Shown one piece after another: positions 37,157 to 49,749 of a stretch of DNA of 64,000 nucleotides. A program made the translations under genes and the position numbers. The notes under the pieces are model-generated. The model saw nothing but the letters and a program-made list of their open reading frames with translations, was not told the origin of the DNA and did no database searches. Source of the stretch: Thunnus maccoyii. Its lineage: Eukaryota > Chordata > Actinopteri > Scombriformes > Scombridae. The DNA is taken from the NCBI RefSeq assembly GCF_910596095.1, contig NC_056537.1, positions 3,634,574 through 3,698,573 on the forward strand. Direction: 5' to 3'. How positions within the stretch are numbered: position 1 is the first letter of the stretch; every line of letters begins with the position of its first letter.

Positions 37157-38026
37157 CAGTGGTGGAATGTAAATAAGCACATTTACTCAAGTACTGTATT
37201 TATGTACAATACGTAGGTACTTGTACTTTATTTGAGTATCTTCATTTATGTTCATTTTTACTTCCACTCCACTACATTTCAGACGGAAATATTGTATTTT
37301 CTCTTCCACTACTTTAATTTGACAGCTTTAGTTACTTTTCAGATGAAGATTTGACATTAAATAATATATGATAAGCTTATAAAATTTAAAAAAAATGTTG
37401 AAGATTAAACCATTCATTTTTGGTTTGGCTTTGGTAAACCTTTTGGCTCATAACCCCTGTGTGTACTATTGACTCATTGTCATGTTACAGATGTTTGACT
37501 TGTTAGCAGTTCTACCAAATAAACAATTGTTTGAGGCCCAAAGGTCCAATGTTTGACAAAAACCAACGTTTAGAGAAAAGTCTGAAAAATGAATTAAACT
37601 TGTGTGGCAGAACTTTGTTTTTTCTTCTTTCCTTTACCCAGCTGATTTAACATATCAGTCATAGTGGCCAATTTTCTGCAAAACAAACACTTTTACTCTT
37701 AATACTTTAAGGCAAGGCAAATTTATTTGTATAGCACATTTGAACAACAAGGCAATTCAAAGTGCTTTACATAAAACACAAAAGGCACCAATCAAGAATA
37801 TAAAAGCAACACAAGGCAATGTAAAAAAGATGTTTAAAAACAATTGAAAAGTGTTAAATTCGGGGGGGGGGGGGGGGGGGTTATATCAAATAAAACAGAT
37901 AAAACAGTAGAATTTGGTTTAAGAAAAGGCAGTGGCAAATACAAGTGGATGGAATAAATGAATTTAGCTGATAATATTTTTGTACTTTTACTTAAGTAAA
38001 GGATCTGACTAATTCTTCCACCACTG
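37157..38026 (+). mobile_element. hAT-type MITE upstream of gene 5
   Basis: Starts CAGTGGTGGAATG and ends TTCTTCCACCACTG. The nested GGCAAGGCAAATTTATTTGT repeat lies at about 37711-37920 and contains a 19-base G run at 37862-37880. Confidence 0.7.
37862..37880. repeat. poly-G tract, 19 bases
   Basis: Uninterrupted G run inside the upstream repeat. The other units have AATTGGGAAAAAATAAGC at this place. Length may be affected by sequencing. Confidence 0.9.
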
Positions 38027-38770
38027 TAATTTTTAGTGATTGATTTGAACATGAATCTGTTGTCTAAATGTCGTCCAGTGTTAGAAAAAAAATCAAACAT
38101 ACTGTGTGGTTTGTATGTGTGATAATACTTTAAATGTAAAAACATGAACTTTGTAAAGCAGAACCAGCATGAGCTTGTGTCACTCTTTGTGGTTTATAGA
38201 GGAGGATTTCATGCTAATCATTGGACTGAATATCTAGTCATTCTCCTGCGTTCCTTTACCCTCCATCAACACCTCGATCTGCATATACACTCACACCTTG
38301 CCATCTGTTTGGAACGCATTATTACACCTCCTATATTTTTCTGTCTGAATTAAATGAACCTGATTTACACAGTTGCTTGTGTTAAACTTATATTTAAAGG
38401 CCTGTTCAACTGTCAGAAATGATGTTATTATGACAACCACATGAGACTGTGTAGTATCTGTGTGCTGTATGTGTCGGGCTGCTCTTGATTAAACTCCAGA
38501 GCTGTTTTTGTTTCCCAGTCTGTTACTGATTACAGGTGAGTCTCACCTGAAGGGTATTCCATCAATGCAGCTAGAAAAAGCTGCGCTTACTTGAAAAAGC
38601 CTGGCTAGAATTAACATCAACCTTCACTTGAGGCTCAAGCTGTTCCACCAACGCAGCTTAGCTGTGTCTAGTCAACGCTAACTCTAGCCAGGCTTGAATA
38701 AGCTTGCGGTGTGCGTATGCATGGAGGACATAAGCAGCCCAGAACAATCAATTGTCAAAAAGAAGATACT
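38027..38770. other. intergenic DNA before the unit 5/6 Myb-like relic
   Basis: No gene. Same shared block as at 31860-32557, including TGTGTCGGGCTGCTC and CTAACTCTAGCCAGGCTTGA. Confidence 0.55.
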
Positions 38771-38946
38771 ATGTTGGAAAAAGAAGGGAAAACTAAAGCG
38801 GTGTTCTTCTCAGCAGCGGAACAAACCCTGCTGATGGAACTAAATGAAGATATAAAGGAGTCATCATCAAAAAGGGCAATACTGCCGCAATTAAGAAGGC
38901 AAGGGAGATGGTCTGGCGCTAAATTTTGGACGGATTAAAATCCTAA
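38771..38946 (+). pseudogene. Myb/SANT-like Harbinger ORF, frameshifted (unit 5/6)
   Basis: MLEKEGKTKAVFFSAAEQ, then one A is missing after MELNED relative to the copy at 23876, which shifts the frame. Downstream DNA still matches to the original stop. Confidence 0.6.
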
Positions 38947-39340
38947 ATTATACAGTCCTATGTAAGATTGTGGGTTCCCCCAAAAATCATACCCACACCC
39001 CTTACTCTCCCTTGATTGATTCCTTCAGGGGCGCAGTGGATGTTTCGACTAGGGCACCAAACAGCCCTTTGTTAACAGTTATATGTCTTGTGTAAATCAT
39101 CTTTTACATAAATGCTAATATATTTCATATTCTTGTACTGTAAATTATTTTATACAGCATATATACAAACACTTTCTCTCCCTGCTTATTACATTATAGT
39201 GTTTATAAACTGTTTCTATGCTGCTTATTGATCTTGAATGATAAACAGAATCACATGAATCTCACTAAAATGAGACGGCAGCTACTGAACATCTGCTAAG
39301 ATAGTTAGCATTAGCATAAGTTTAGCATGACTGGACTTAA
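38947..39340. other. intergenic spacer before the unit 6 MITE
   Basis: No gene. Shared with the same place in units 5 and 8 (GTTAACAGTTATATGTCTTG, CTGTTTCTATGCTGCTTATT). Confidence 0.55.
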
Positions 39341-40219
39341 AGAGGACCTATTATGCTTTTTTCTTATTTTCAGTCATATATATAATGCTACATTGTCAGA
39401 TGTTCATATTAAACGTGGCCAAGGTGTCAAATAATGAGGTAAACGTATGTAGCAGTAATCCCTGTGAGCAAAAAACACCAACTTCAGACTGCTCTGAAAA
39501 CTTGGTTCCAACAGGTTTTTTCTACTTTCAGCCCAAGCGGAAGCCAACTGGTGACGGATTTCTTTACATGGTCATCTGCTCCACGCACAGCATGCCAATT
39601 TGCATGCTGATCTGCTAACATTATGGCATTTTTCCATTGTTTTGGGGGTAGTCACGCCCATTCATGACTCCATTACACAGCAGGGCAAAGCAAAATTATT
39701 AGTTTACTTGTTGGAGGTGTGCTGGGCATCTGCAGCTTTTCATCAAAGATCATTATCACTGTTGCTGTTTCTGCCTGTACTATTCCTCCCTGCATTATTT
39801 CTAACTGATCCGCTGAACATAGAGCTCCAAATATTTCCATATGTTAACGCTAATGAAGCTCCACTAATTCAGTGAGGAATACATTTCTTTTCCTGTAAAT
39901 TCTTCATAATAAATTTCTCAGATTATTTAGTCATTTCAAAGCTTTTAATATGAAGGAGTAAAGCAGGAAATGTTTGGTTTGCATCGGCGGTAGCTTAACA
40001 CAACTCTGATGGGGAAAGCTGGCCAATCAGAACAGAGTGGGCCCACCGGGGGGGGGGGCCTTAAAGAAACAGGAGCTAAGACTGCCTGTTAGAGACAGAG
40101 GCTGAACTGAGGGGCTGCACAAAGGGCCAGTATAAGATAAATAAGGAATTTTTTGAACTGTGAATCATGAAAATCTACTCTAGTGGAGCCCTGGAATAAG
40201 AATTTAGAGCTGGAAATGA
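39341..40219. mobile_element. piggyBac-like MITE (unit 6)
   Basis: Left terminus AGAGGACCTATTATG after TTAA (39337-39340). The right terminus is missing. An 11-base G run lies at 40048-40058 in the segment after CAGAGTGGGCCCACC. Confidence 0.76.
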
Positions 40220-40492
40220 GAAGTTATTTTCACTTTTTTCCTGATCTTTGTTTGTTATGTCCTTTCTTGTTTTATTGAGATTGTTGTTGTTGTGTTGAAC
40301 TCAGTAAGCCCAGCAAACACTTTGTGAAAGTTGATGTGGATCCAAATAAAAAAGAAAGAATAGGTTTAGCTTTCTTTGATTATTATTAACATGGCGTCTA
40401 AGTTCTTTACTCTTTGTGTTGTGGTTCAGGAAACAGACAGTAAACCTTATTTACACAAACAACACTTTATTATTTGTCAGTATTAACAGTGT

Positions 40493-42760
40493 CTAGTAGC
40501 AGGAGTCCACGATGCGCCTCATGCTCATGAACCTCATGCTGCCCATGCCCAGGTTCATGAAGGTCCTGTGCTCTCCAGGCCTCATGTACACCATCCTGCC
40601 TCTGAACTGGGGCTGCTCGAACATCAGCCAGTGTCCCTCCATCACGTTACAGGACATGCAGTTGGACATGCGGAAACGCTCCATGATGTCCTCGCAGTCA
40701 TCCATCAGCTCGGACATCTGGCCTCCGAAGTTCTCCCTCTCATAGATCTTCATCCTGAAAGATCCACGGTGCTGCAACACATGGAGCCACTCATCAGTAA
40801 TCAATAATCAGTCAGTGTCAGTCGAACGCATGAGGAGTTCTTGGGAGTTAATTTAGATCAGTCCTTATTTGTACCTAAATACATTACATGGCCAGAAGTA
40901 TGTGGTGCTCTATATTGAGCTGAGACTGATCCATCTGAATATCTGACACTCAGAAAGGAAGACAGTGTTTCCCAAAATGTTGAGCTCTTTGTGAAGGTCA
41001 AAGCATAAGTGGACATTAAGTGCAGCTCTGTGACGGGATGTGAACTGATAAGTTGTCAACTATTTAATTAATCTCCAAGTATTTTGATTAATGATTAATC
41101 ATAATTTTTTAAGAAAAATATCAAAATTCTCTGATTCCAGCTTCTCAAATATGAATATTTTCTGGTTTCTTTATTATTCTATGACAGTAACTGACTATAC
41201 TTCAGTGGTGGGCTGTTCATCGGGACAATACAAGATATTTGAGGACGTGCCTTGGACTTTGGAAACAGTGACCAACATTTTTCACCATTCTCTGACATTT
41301 TATAGACCAAAAAACTAACCGATTAATCGAGAAAATAATCGATAGATTAATTGATTAATTGATAATGAGAATAGTTGTTAGTTGCAGCTCTAAACTCTGG
41401 TCACTGTGTATGAAAGTCAGACGTACTACTCGTCCTTCCACCACTCCGACCTCCACGTCCTTACATTGTGAAAGTCTTACTTTAAAAGACATAAATCATG
41501 AGCTGCAGAATCGTCCAATGTGGCTGTAATTCCTCTGACACTGATTCAGTCACAGAGGAGTGAGAAACAAGACTGTCAGTCATCAAACAGTGACGTTATA
41601 AAAACTACAAGATCAAGGACTGCAGTCTGATTGGTCAGCTGGGTTCTGAACTGATTCAGACTGATGAGGATGTCAGGGCTGTAATGTGATTGGTTGTGTG
41701 GTTACCATGGGGATCATGCGGCAGGACCTGATGCAGTCGCTCATTCCCATCATGCTCATGTAGTCGGTGTACTCGCCCCTCCTGAGGAAGTACTGGTTGC
41801 CCATGAAGTTGGTGCGATCATAGACCATGAAGCAGCCTCTCTCCACCCTGCAGGACTGACACCTGCTCAGGAAGGTGGACAGGTCGGGGCAGTCACTGTT
41901 GCACTCATAGGAACGACCCTGGAAGTTCCTCTCCTCGTAGAAGACGATCTGAGACAGAGACAGAAGAGTTGTTGTCTATACTATATATATGAAAATAATC
42001 ACTGGTCACAGCTTTACTCCATTACAAGTAAAAGTCCTGCATGAAAAATCCTACTCAAGTAAAATTACATAAGTATTATCAGCTTGATGTAGTTAAAGTA
42101 TTGCAGTAAAAGTAGTGGTTTGGTCCCTCTGACTGATATATTATTATATATGACATCATTAGATTATTAATACTGAAGCATCAGTGTTAGAGCAGCATGT
42201 TACTGTTGTAGTTGCTGGAGGTCAAGCTAGTTTGAACTACTTTATATGTGCCCGTGACTACACACTGCTTTTTGTAAGACATCAACAGCCAAAAAGGTTG
42301 GAAACCACTGGTTTCATCTTTAACAATGTGTTGTATTTTAAAAGCTTGTTATATTATCCATTGTGTCAAATCTTCATCTGAAAAGTAACTAAAGGTGTAG
42401 AATAAATGTGGTGGAGTAGAAAGTACAATATTTCCCTCTGAAATGTAGTGGAGTGGAAGTACAAAGTAGCATCACATGGAAATACTCAAGTACTTCATAA
42501 TTGTACTTAAATACGGTACTTGAGTAAATGTACTTAATTACTGTATAATAATCAATACATTGTCAGCCTGATCAGGTGATCAGTCTCTCCTGTTATCTAG
42601 CTTCAGAGGTTGGAAAGTCATGTGACTCTCAGACTCAGAGATGTGTGTTTTCCAGCTGATCTCACTCCTGTGTGAGTGTTTGTTTTTCAAAATAAAATGT
42701 AGAAAAGCAATGCATTCTGGGACTTACCTTGCTCCTCATGTTCATGTCGGTGGTGGACAT
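40493..42760 (-). CDS. crygm: gamma-M crystallin, gene 6
   Basis: Exon 1 42728-42760, exon 2 41706-41948, exon 3 40493-40771; 184 residues, canonical junctions. Distinctive: Thr at residue 72 (GEYTDYM) where all others have Ser, and Val180 (RRIVDSCY) shared only with gene 7, but Gly108 unlike gene 7. Two silent changes in exon 3 (CATAGATC and TCATCCATC on the plus strand) set it apart; the first is also in gene 1. Intron 2 is 934 bp, matching gene 7 (931). AATAAA at 40466-40471. Confidence 0.94.
40772..41705. repeat. intron 2 of gene 6
   Basis: The mariner-like fragment is cut short near 40902. A segment with GGAAGACAGTGTTTCCCAAA follows, then a hAT MITE at about 41048-41394 and the inner-gene segment. 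Gene 7 has the same arrangement. Confidence 0.6.
42020..42541 (-). mobile_element. MITE composite in intron 1 of gene 6, inner element mostly deleted
   Basis: Only the last 60 bp or so of the inner MITE remain (about 42251-42310, ending GGAAACCACTG), between otherwise normal outer MITE arms. Confidence 0.65.
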
Positions 42761-42816
42761 GTTCGTGTACTGCCTGCCTGCTGTTGGTGTGCTTCATACC
42801 TGTCTGAGCTCACAGC

Positions 42817-42869
42817 TTTTATACACCTGAACATCAAGCTGCTTTGTGTTTCAGAGCACTGAGTCAGCA
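42817..42869 (-). promoter_or_regulatory. gene 6 promoter: TATA box and Maf element
   Basis: TATAAAA at 42817-42823 and TGCTGACTCAGTG at 42857-42869 on the minus strand. Confidence 0.72.
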
Positions 42870-43559
42870 GAGACACACAAAGCACCATAGTACCAGTACA
42901 ACACTGGGTTGACTTTGACCAGTAAAACGATGTGCATATTACATTCAGAAGATACACAAGTCATTCATCAGTGGTGGAATGTAAATAAGCACATTTACTC
43001 AAGTACTGTATTTATGTACAATATGTAGGTACTTGTACTTTATTAGAGTATCTTCATTTATGTTAATTTTTACTTCCACTCCACTACATTTCAGACAGAA
43101 ACATTGTACTTTCTACTCAATTACTTTAATATGACAGCTTTAGTTACTTATCAGATGAAGATTTTACGTTAAATAATATATGATAAGCTTATAACATTAA
43201 ACAAATGTTTAAAAAAATAAACCATTTGTTTTTGTTTTGGCTTTGGTAAACCTTTTGGCTCGTAACCCCTGTGTGTACTATTGGCTCATTGTCATGTTAC
43301 AGATGTTTAACTTGTTAGCAGTTCTACCAAATGAATAATTGTCTGAGGCCCAAAGAGGTAAAACTTTCCAATGTTTTACAAAAACCAAAATTTAGAGAAA
43401 AGTCTGAAAAATTAATTAAACTTTGTGTGGCAGAACTTTGTTTTTCTTCTTTCCTTTACTCAGCTGATTTAACATATCAGACATCGCTGACAATTTTCTG
43501 TAAAACAAGCACTTTTACTTTTAATACTTTACGGCAAGGCAAATTTATTTGTATCGCAG

Positions 43560-44895
43560 TGTAGGAATTTGGGCACCCAAATATCTTTATGATTTTATGG
43601 GGGAATTATGAATTATTATTGTGCACAACTCCAACATGAAATTATTCGTCCGGTGACATAACTCATATTAGACTAGATATAATAATAGGGAAATAGTCCT
43701 CCTTGTTGGACACACAAGAGAGGTCAATTAGAATTATGAGTGTTATTAATCTTAATTATGATTTTGCAAGGGTCTTATAGGTCTTTTAAGGTTAAGTGAC
43801 TGAGATGTAAGCACAAGAAAACACAAACAAGTTCACCTTAGTTACATGCACATTTATTACTAATACTACAGCTACAAGTACTAAACACTACAACAACATC
43901 AACTCATGACTCCAGATTCAGAAGATGCTCTGAGTCACATCTTCAGACTAGCAAACTGCAAGCTTTCCACCGGCATGGCAGAAAGCAAGAAGAACCAGCA
44001 AGCAGCATCAAGCAGCCTTAAAGAGCTGCTTAAAAACAGCAAAACAGCAAAACAGCAGACAGCCCAAAAACAGCACAGAGTCTCAGATAAGACACTGTTT
44101 TAAAGTTTCAGTCTGCCCGCCCAGAAGGTGCCTCCTGGCCAATCCCAGGGTTGCAGAGTTCTGGAGGAGCAAAGTCAGTCCCGCCCCTGTCCAAGGACAG
44201 GCAGGTACAATTCCTGAGTATGGTTACTCCATTAAACAAAGTATTTACAATTTAACAGTTGCATGATTCCTAATTCTGCAATTTTGATAGTAACTTTAGC
44301 ATTCTGACAGTGAAAAAAGCAGAATGGTACTAAACATGATAGTGTTATCATGGATGATGGGATTATGTTAATGGTACATGTCCTGGGTCCTAGCTTAAAG
44401 GCAGTGGAATAAAAGTCTAACCAAAGTACATAACAACACACATATGATATACACACATATCAACATACAACAATAATTGTCCTTAGACAAAAATCTAAAA
44501 CTAATCCATGGGCTTTACAGTCCTCTGGTCTTTGGTCTGACTGCCAACGGCGGGGGTCCATGCCATTTGAGTGTGTGTGTGTGTGTGCGAATGGGCATGG
44601 CATATAGTGCAGCATGTCTTGTGCCTTATGCCGGTCTGCCCAGTGATCAGTTCTTGGGTTGATCACTCAAGTCCTGAAAATCAAAATCCACAGTGGGGTT
44701 AAAGTTTGGTGCCAGTTCATCTCTGTGTGTGACTGGCTCTTAAGTGGGGGTTGTTTATCAAAATGGTGTTCTCAATTGTGTGTGAATTGATCTTCCTATC
44801 TTGCTGGCTCTTGTAGCTTGAAAGATCAGAGATGGTTTGGGTCAGTGGTCTGGTTTAGTGACCATGCAGGAGATGGGGGGGGTTCCTTATCTACA
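43560..44895. mobile_element. LTR-like insertion, 1336 bp (possible solo LTR)
   Basis: Present only in this unit, precisely splitting a repeat whose unbroken form is seen in units 4 and 5. Ends are TGTAGG at the left and CTACA at the right, the short TG...CA inversion of retroviral or gypsy LTRs. Flanks GCAG and GCAC could be a 4-bp duplication with one change. No coding region recognised; family not assigned. Insertion postdates the array's amplification. A non-LTR origin is not excluded. Confidence 0.42.
44571..44589. repeat. (GT)n microsatellite
   Basis: About nine GT repeats inside the LTR-like insertion. Confidence 0.85.
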
Positions 44896-45217
44896 GCACA
44901 TTTCAACAACAAGACAATTCAAAGTGCTTCATATAAAACATGAAAGGCATCAAGACAGAATACAAAAGCAACACAAGGCAATGTAAAGAGACATTTAAAT
45001 ACAATTAAAATGTTTTAAATTGGGAAAAAATAAGCTAAAATCGAATAAGACAGATAAAACAGGAGAATGAAAGTTACAGTGCAGTGTAAGATATTAACCC
45101 TCAAATTTGATTTAATAATAGGCAGTGAAACAGAAGTGGATGGAATAAGTGAATTTAGCTGATAATATTTCTATACTTTTACTTAAATAAAGGATCTGAG
45201 TAATTCTTCCACCACTG

Positions 45218-46070
45218 TTAACAATCAAGAACAAACTGTGACATGTCAATTTGAAAAGAATAGGATTGATTTAGTTTGGGTAAATAACCTGACAATAAAA
45301 TAAAAATAAAACTGGGTCAAAACAAATTCTTAAGTAGATTTCTGGGTAACATTAACCCAGTTTTGTGTTGCTGCTATATTGACCTGATATTGAGTAATTT
45401 TTGGTGATTGATTTGAACATGAACCTGTTGTCTAAATGTCGTCCAGTGTTAGAAAAAAAAATCAAACATGCTGTGTGGTTTGTATGTGTGATAATATTTT
45501 AAATGTAAAAACATGAACTTTCTAAAGCAGAACCAGTATGAGCTTGTGTCACTCTTTGTGGTTTATAGAGGAGGATTTCATGCTAATCATTGGACTGAAT
45601 ATCCAGTCATTCTCCTGCGTTCCTTTACCCTCCATCACCACCTCAATCTGCATATACACTCACACCTTGCCATCTGTTTGGAACGCATTATTACACCTCC
45701 TACATTTTTCTGTCTGAATTAAATGAACCTGATTTACACAGTTGCTTGTGTTAAACTTATATTTAAAGGCATGTTCAACTGCTCTGGATTAAACTCCAGA
45801 GCTGTTTTTGTGTCCCAGTCTGTTACTGATTACAGGTGAGTCTCACCTGAAGGGTATTCCATCAATGTAGCTAGAGACAGCTGCATTTACTTGAAAAAGC
45901 CTGGCTAGAATTAACATCAACCTTCACTTGAGGCTCAAACCGTTCCACTAACGCAGCTTAGCTGTGTCTAGTCAACGCTAACTCTAGCCAGGCTTGAATA
46001 AGCTTGCAGTGTGCGTGTGCATGGAGGACATAAGCAGCCCAAAACAATCGATTGTCAAAAAGAAGATACT
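45218..46070. other. intergenic DNA before the unit 6/7 Myb-like relic
   Basis: No gene. Shared block as upstream of the other relics, with a deletion near 45778 that removes the TGTGTCGGGCTGC segment. Confidence 0.55.
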
Positions 46071-46234
46071 ATGTTGGAAAAAGAAGGGAAAACTAGAGCG
46101 GTGTTCTTCTCAGCAGTGGAACAAACCCTACTGATGGAACTATATGAAGAATATAAAGGAGTCATCACCAAAAAGGAATTAACAAGGCAAGGGAGATGGC
46201 CTGGCACAAAACTTTGGACAGATTAAAATCCTAA
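46071..46234 (+). pseudogene. Myb/SANT-like Harbinger ORF, deleted (unit 6/7)
   Basis: MLEKEGKTRAVFFSAVEQ to VITKKE, then a 14-bp loss removes the GNTAA region and shifts the frame. The 3' part still matches to the original stop. Confidence 0.6.
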
Positions 46235-46327
46235 ATTATGCAGTCCTATATAGGTGGTAACACTATGGATCCCACCACCCCCCTTACTCTCCCTTAATTG
46301 ATTCCCTCAGGGCCACCAGTGGCCTGT

Positions 46328-46795
46328 ACTATTCCTCCCTGCATTATTGCTAAGTGATCCGCTCAACAAGGAGCTCCAAAAATCTCCATATGTTGTTGTG
46401 TTGACCATTTTTTAGCACCGCTAACGAAGCACCACTAATTCAGTGAGGAACACATTTCATTCCCTGTAAATTCTTCACAATAAAATTCTCACATTATTTA
46501 TCCATTTCAAAGCTTTTAATATGAAGGAATAAAGCAGGAAATGTTGGGTTTGCATCGGCGGTAGCTTAACACAACTCTGATACAGAAAGCTGGCCAATCA
46601 GAACAGAGTGGGCTCAATTGGGGGTGGGGGGGGGGGGGGGGGGGCTTAAAGAAACAGGAGCTAAGACTGCGTGTTAGAGACAGAGGCTGAACTGAGGGGC
46701 TGCATAAAGGGCCAGTATAAGATAAATAAGGAATTTTTTGAACTGAAAATCTACTCTAGTGGAGCCCTGGAATAAAAATTTATAGCTGGAAATGA
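46328..46795. mobile_element. piggyBac-like MITE, right half only (unit 7)
   Basis: Starts abruptly at CTGTACTATTCCTCCCTGCA, so about half of the element is missing. Holds a 19-base G run at 46626-46644, expanded from the short G tract of the other copies. Confidence 0.72.
46620..46644. repeat. poly-G tract
   Basis: Five G, one T, then 19 G in the piggyBac-like MITE. The same place is GGGAGGGGGG in units 4 and 5 and 11 G in unit 6. Confidence 0.9.
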
Positions 46796-47064
46796 GAAGT
46801 TATTTTCACTTTTTTTCTGATCTTTGTTTGTTATGTCCTTTCTTGTTTTATTGAGTTGTTGTTGTGTTGATGATCAGTAAGCCCAGTGAACTCTTTGTGG
46901 AAGCCGATGGGGATCCAAATAGAAAAAGAAAGAATAGGTTTAGCTTTCTTTGATTATTATTTACATGGTCTGTGTTCTTTACTCTCTGTGTTGTAGCTCA
47001 GGAAACAGACAGTAAACCTTATTTACACAAACAACACTTTATTATTTCTCAGTGTTAACAGTGT

Positions 47065-49541
47065 CTAGTAGCAGGAGTCCACGATGCGCCTCATGCTCAT
47101 GAACCTCATGCTGCCCATGCCCAGGTTCATGAAGGTCCTGTGCTCTCCAGGCCTCATGTACACCATCCTGCCTCTGAACTGGGGCTGCTCGAACATCAGC
47201 CAGTGTCCCTCCATCACGTTACAGGACATGCAGTTGGACATGCGGAAACGCTCCATGATGTCCTCGCAGTCGTCCATCAGCTCGGACATCTGGCCTGCGA
47301 AGTTCTCCCTCTCGTAGATCTTCATCCTGAAAGATCCACGGTGCTGCAACACATGGAGCCACTCATCAGTAATCAATAATCAGTCAGTGTCAGTAGAATG
47401 TATGAAGAGTTCTTGGGAGTTAATTTGGATCAGTCCTTATTTGTACCTAAATACATTACATGGCCAGAAGTATGTGGTGCTCTATATTGAGCTGACACTG
47501 ATCCATCTTAATATCTGACACTCAGAAAGGAAGACAGTGTTTCCCAAAATGTTGAGCTCTTTGTGAAGGTCAAAGCATAAGTGGACATTAAGTGCAGCTC
47601 TGTGACGGGATGTGAACTGCTAAGTTGTCACCTTTTTAATTAATCTCCAAGTATTTTGATTACCAATTAATTGCTTGGAGTAATTTTTTAAGAAAAATAT
47701 CCGAATTCTCTGATTCCACTTTCTCAAATATGAATATTTTCTGGTTTCTTTATTATTCTATGGTAGTAAACTGAATATCTTTCAGTTGTGGGCTGTTCAT
47801 TGGGACAATACAAGTAATTTGATGACACAACCTTGGGCTTTGGAAACAGCAATCCACATTTTTCACCATTCTCTGACATTTTATACACCAAACAACTAAT
47901 CGATTAATCGAGAAAATAATCAACAGATTAATTGATAATGAGAATAGTTGTTAGTTGCAGCTCTAAACTCTGGTCACCATGTATGAAAGTCATACGTGCT
48001 ACTTGTCGTTCCACCACTTCGACCTCCACATCCTTACATTGTGAAAGTCTTACTTTAAAAGACATAAATCATGAGCTGCAGAATCGTCCAATGTGGCTGT
48101 AATTCCTCTGACACTGATTCAGTCACAGAGGAGTGAGAAACAAGACTGTCATTTGTCAGTGACGTTATAAAAACTACAAGATGAAGGACTGCAGTCTGAT
48201 TGGTCAGATGGGGTCTGAACTGATTCAGATTCATGAAGATGTCAGGACTGTAATGTGATTGGTTGTGTGGTTACCATGGGGATCATGCGGCAGGACCTGA
48301 TGCAGTCGCTCATTCCCATCATGCTCATGTAGTCGGAGTACTCGCCCCTCCTCAGGAAGTACTGGTTGCCCATGAAGTTGGTGCGGTCATAGACCATGAA
48401 GCAGCCTCTCTCCACCCTGCAGGACTGACACCTGCTCAGGAAGGTGGACAGGTCGGGGCAGTCACTGTTGCACTCATAGGAACGACCCTGGAAGTTCCTC
48501 TCCTCGTAGAAGACGATCTGAGACAGAGACAGAAGAGTTGTTGTCTATACTGTATATATGAAAATAATCACTGGTCACAGCTTTACTCCATTACAAGTAA
48601 AAGTCCTGCATGAAAAATCCTATTTCAGTAAAAGTACAAAAGTATTATCAGCTTCGTGTAGTTAAAGTATTGCAGTAAAAGTATTGGTTTGGTCCCTCTG
48701 ACTGATATATTATTATATATGACATCATTAGACTGTTAGTACTGAAGCATCAGTGTTAGAGCAGCATGTTACTGTTGTAGCTACTGGAGGTCGAGCTAGT
48801 TTACACTACTTTATATACAGTTAGCTAGTTTAGTCCAGTGGTTCCCAAAAGAAAAGAAAGAAGAAAAAACAAAGTTCTGATACACAAATCTGTTTTCAGT
48901 TTTTGGACATTTTCTCTAATCTTTGATTTTTGGTGAAATATTGGATCATTTGAACATTTATTGAAATGAAAGCATGTGAGAAGTTTAGAGGGAAAAATCA
49001 CTATTTGGTGGAGCTGTTAACAACTCATAGACATGTGAAATGTGACCCCGACTACACACTGCTTTTTGTAAGACGTCAAAAGCCAACAATCTTTAACAAT
49101 GTGTTATATTTTAAAAGCTTGTTATATTATCCATTGTGTCAAATCTTCATCTGAAAAGTAAAGCTGTCTAAAAAACGTAGTGGAGTAGAAAGTACAATAT
49201 TTCCCTCTGAAATGTTGTGTAGTGAAAGTATAAAGTAGCATCAAATGGAAATACTCAAGTACTTCATAATTGTACTTTAGTACAGTACTTGAGTAAATGT
49301 ACTTAATTACTTTCCTCCACTGTGTAACAATCAATACATTGTCAGCCTGATCAGGTGATCAGTCTCTACTGTTATCTAGCTTCAGAGGTTGGAAAGTCAT
49401 GTGACTCTCAGACTCAGAGATATGTGTTTTCCAGCTGATCTCATTCCTGTGTGTGTGTGTTTGTTTTTCAAAATAAAATGTAGAGAAACAATGCATTCTG
49501 GGACTTACCTTGCTCCTCATGTTCATGTCGGTGGTGGACAT
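47065..49541 (-). CDS. crygm: gamma-M crystallin, gene 7
   Basis: Exon 1 49509-49541, exon 2 48275-48517, exon 3 47065-47343; 184 residues with canonical junctions. It combines Ala108 (shared with genes 4 and 8) with Val180 (shared with gene 6), the recombinant class for these two sites. Exon 2 encodes the same protein as genes 4, 5 and 8. AATAAA at 47038-47043. Confidence 0.94.
47344..48274. repeat. intron 2 of gene 7
   Basis: Same arrangement as gene 6: truncated mariner-like fragment near 47459, GAAGACAGTGTTTCCCAAAA segment, hAT MITE at about 47635-47964, inner-gene segment. Confidence 0.6.
48584..49322 (-). mobile_element. MITE composite in intron 1 of gene 7
   Basis: The inner MITE starts CAGTGGTTCCCAA at 48836 but has lost both its left interior and its right terminus. 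The outer MITE ends TTTCCTCCACTG at 49322. Confidence 0.65.
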
Positions 49542-49597
49542 GTTCGTGTACTGCCTGCCTGCTGTTGGTGTGCTTCATACCTGTCTGAGCTCACAGC

Positions 49598-49650
49598 TTT
49601 TATACACCTGAACATCGAGCTGCTTTGTGTTTCAGAGCACTGAGTCAGCA
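49598..49650 (-). promoter_or_regulatory. gene 7 promoter: TATA box and Maf element
   Basis: TATAAAA at 49598-49604 and TGCTGACTCAGTG at 49638-49650 on the minus strand. Confidence 0.72.
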
Positions 49651-49749
49651 GAGACACACAAAGCACCATAGTACCAGTACAACACTGGGTTGACTTTGAC
49701 CAGTAAAACGATGTGCATATTACATTCAGAAGATACACAAGTCATTCAT

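Larger units (their letters stand above)
42969..45217 (+). mobile_element. hAT-type MITE upstream of gene 6, carrying a large insertion
   Basis: Starts CAGTGGTGGAATG and ends CTTCCACCACTG. The nested fish repeat starts GGCAAGGCAAATTTATTTGT at 43533, is interrupted at 43560 and resumes at 44896 with CACATTTCAACAACAAGAC. Confidence 0.7.
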
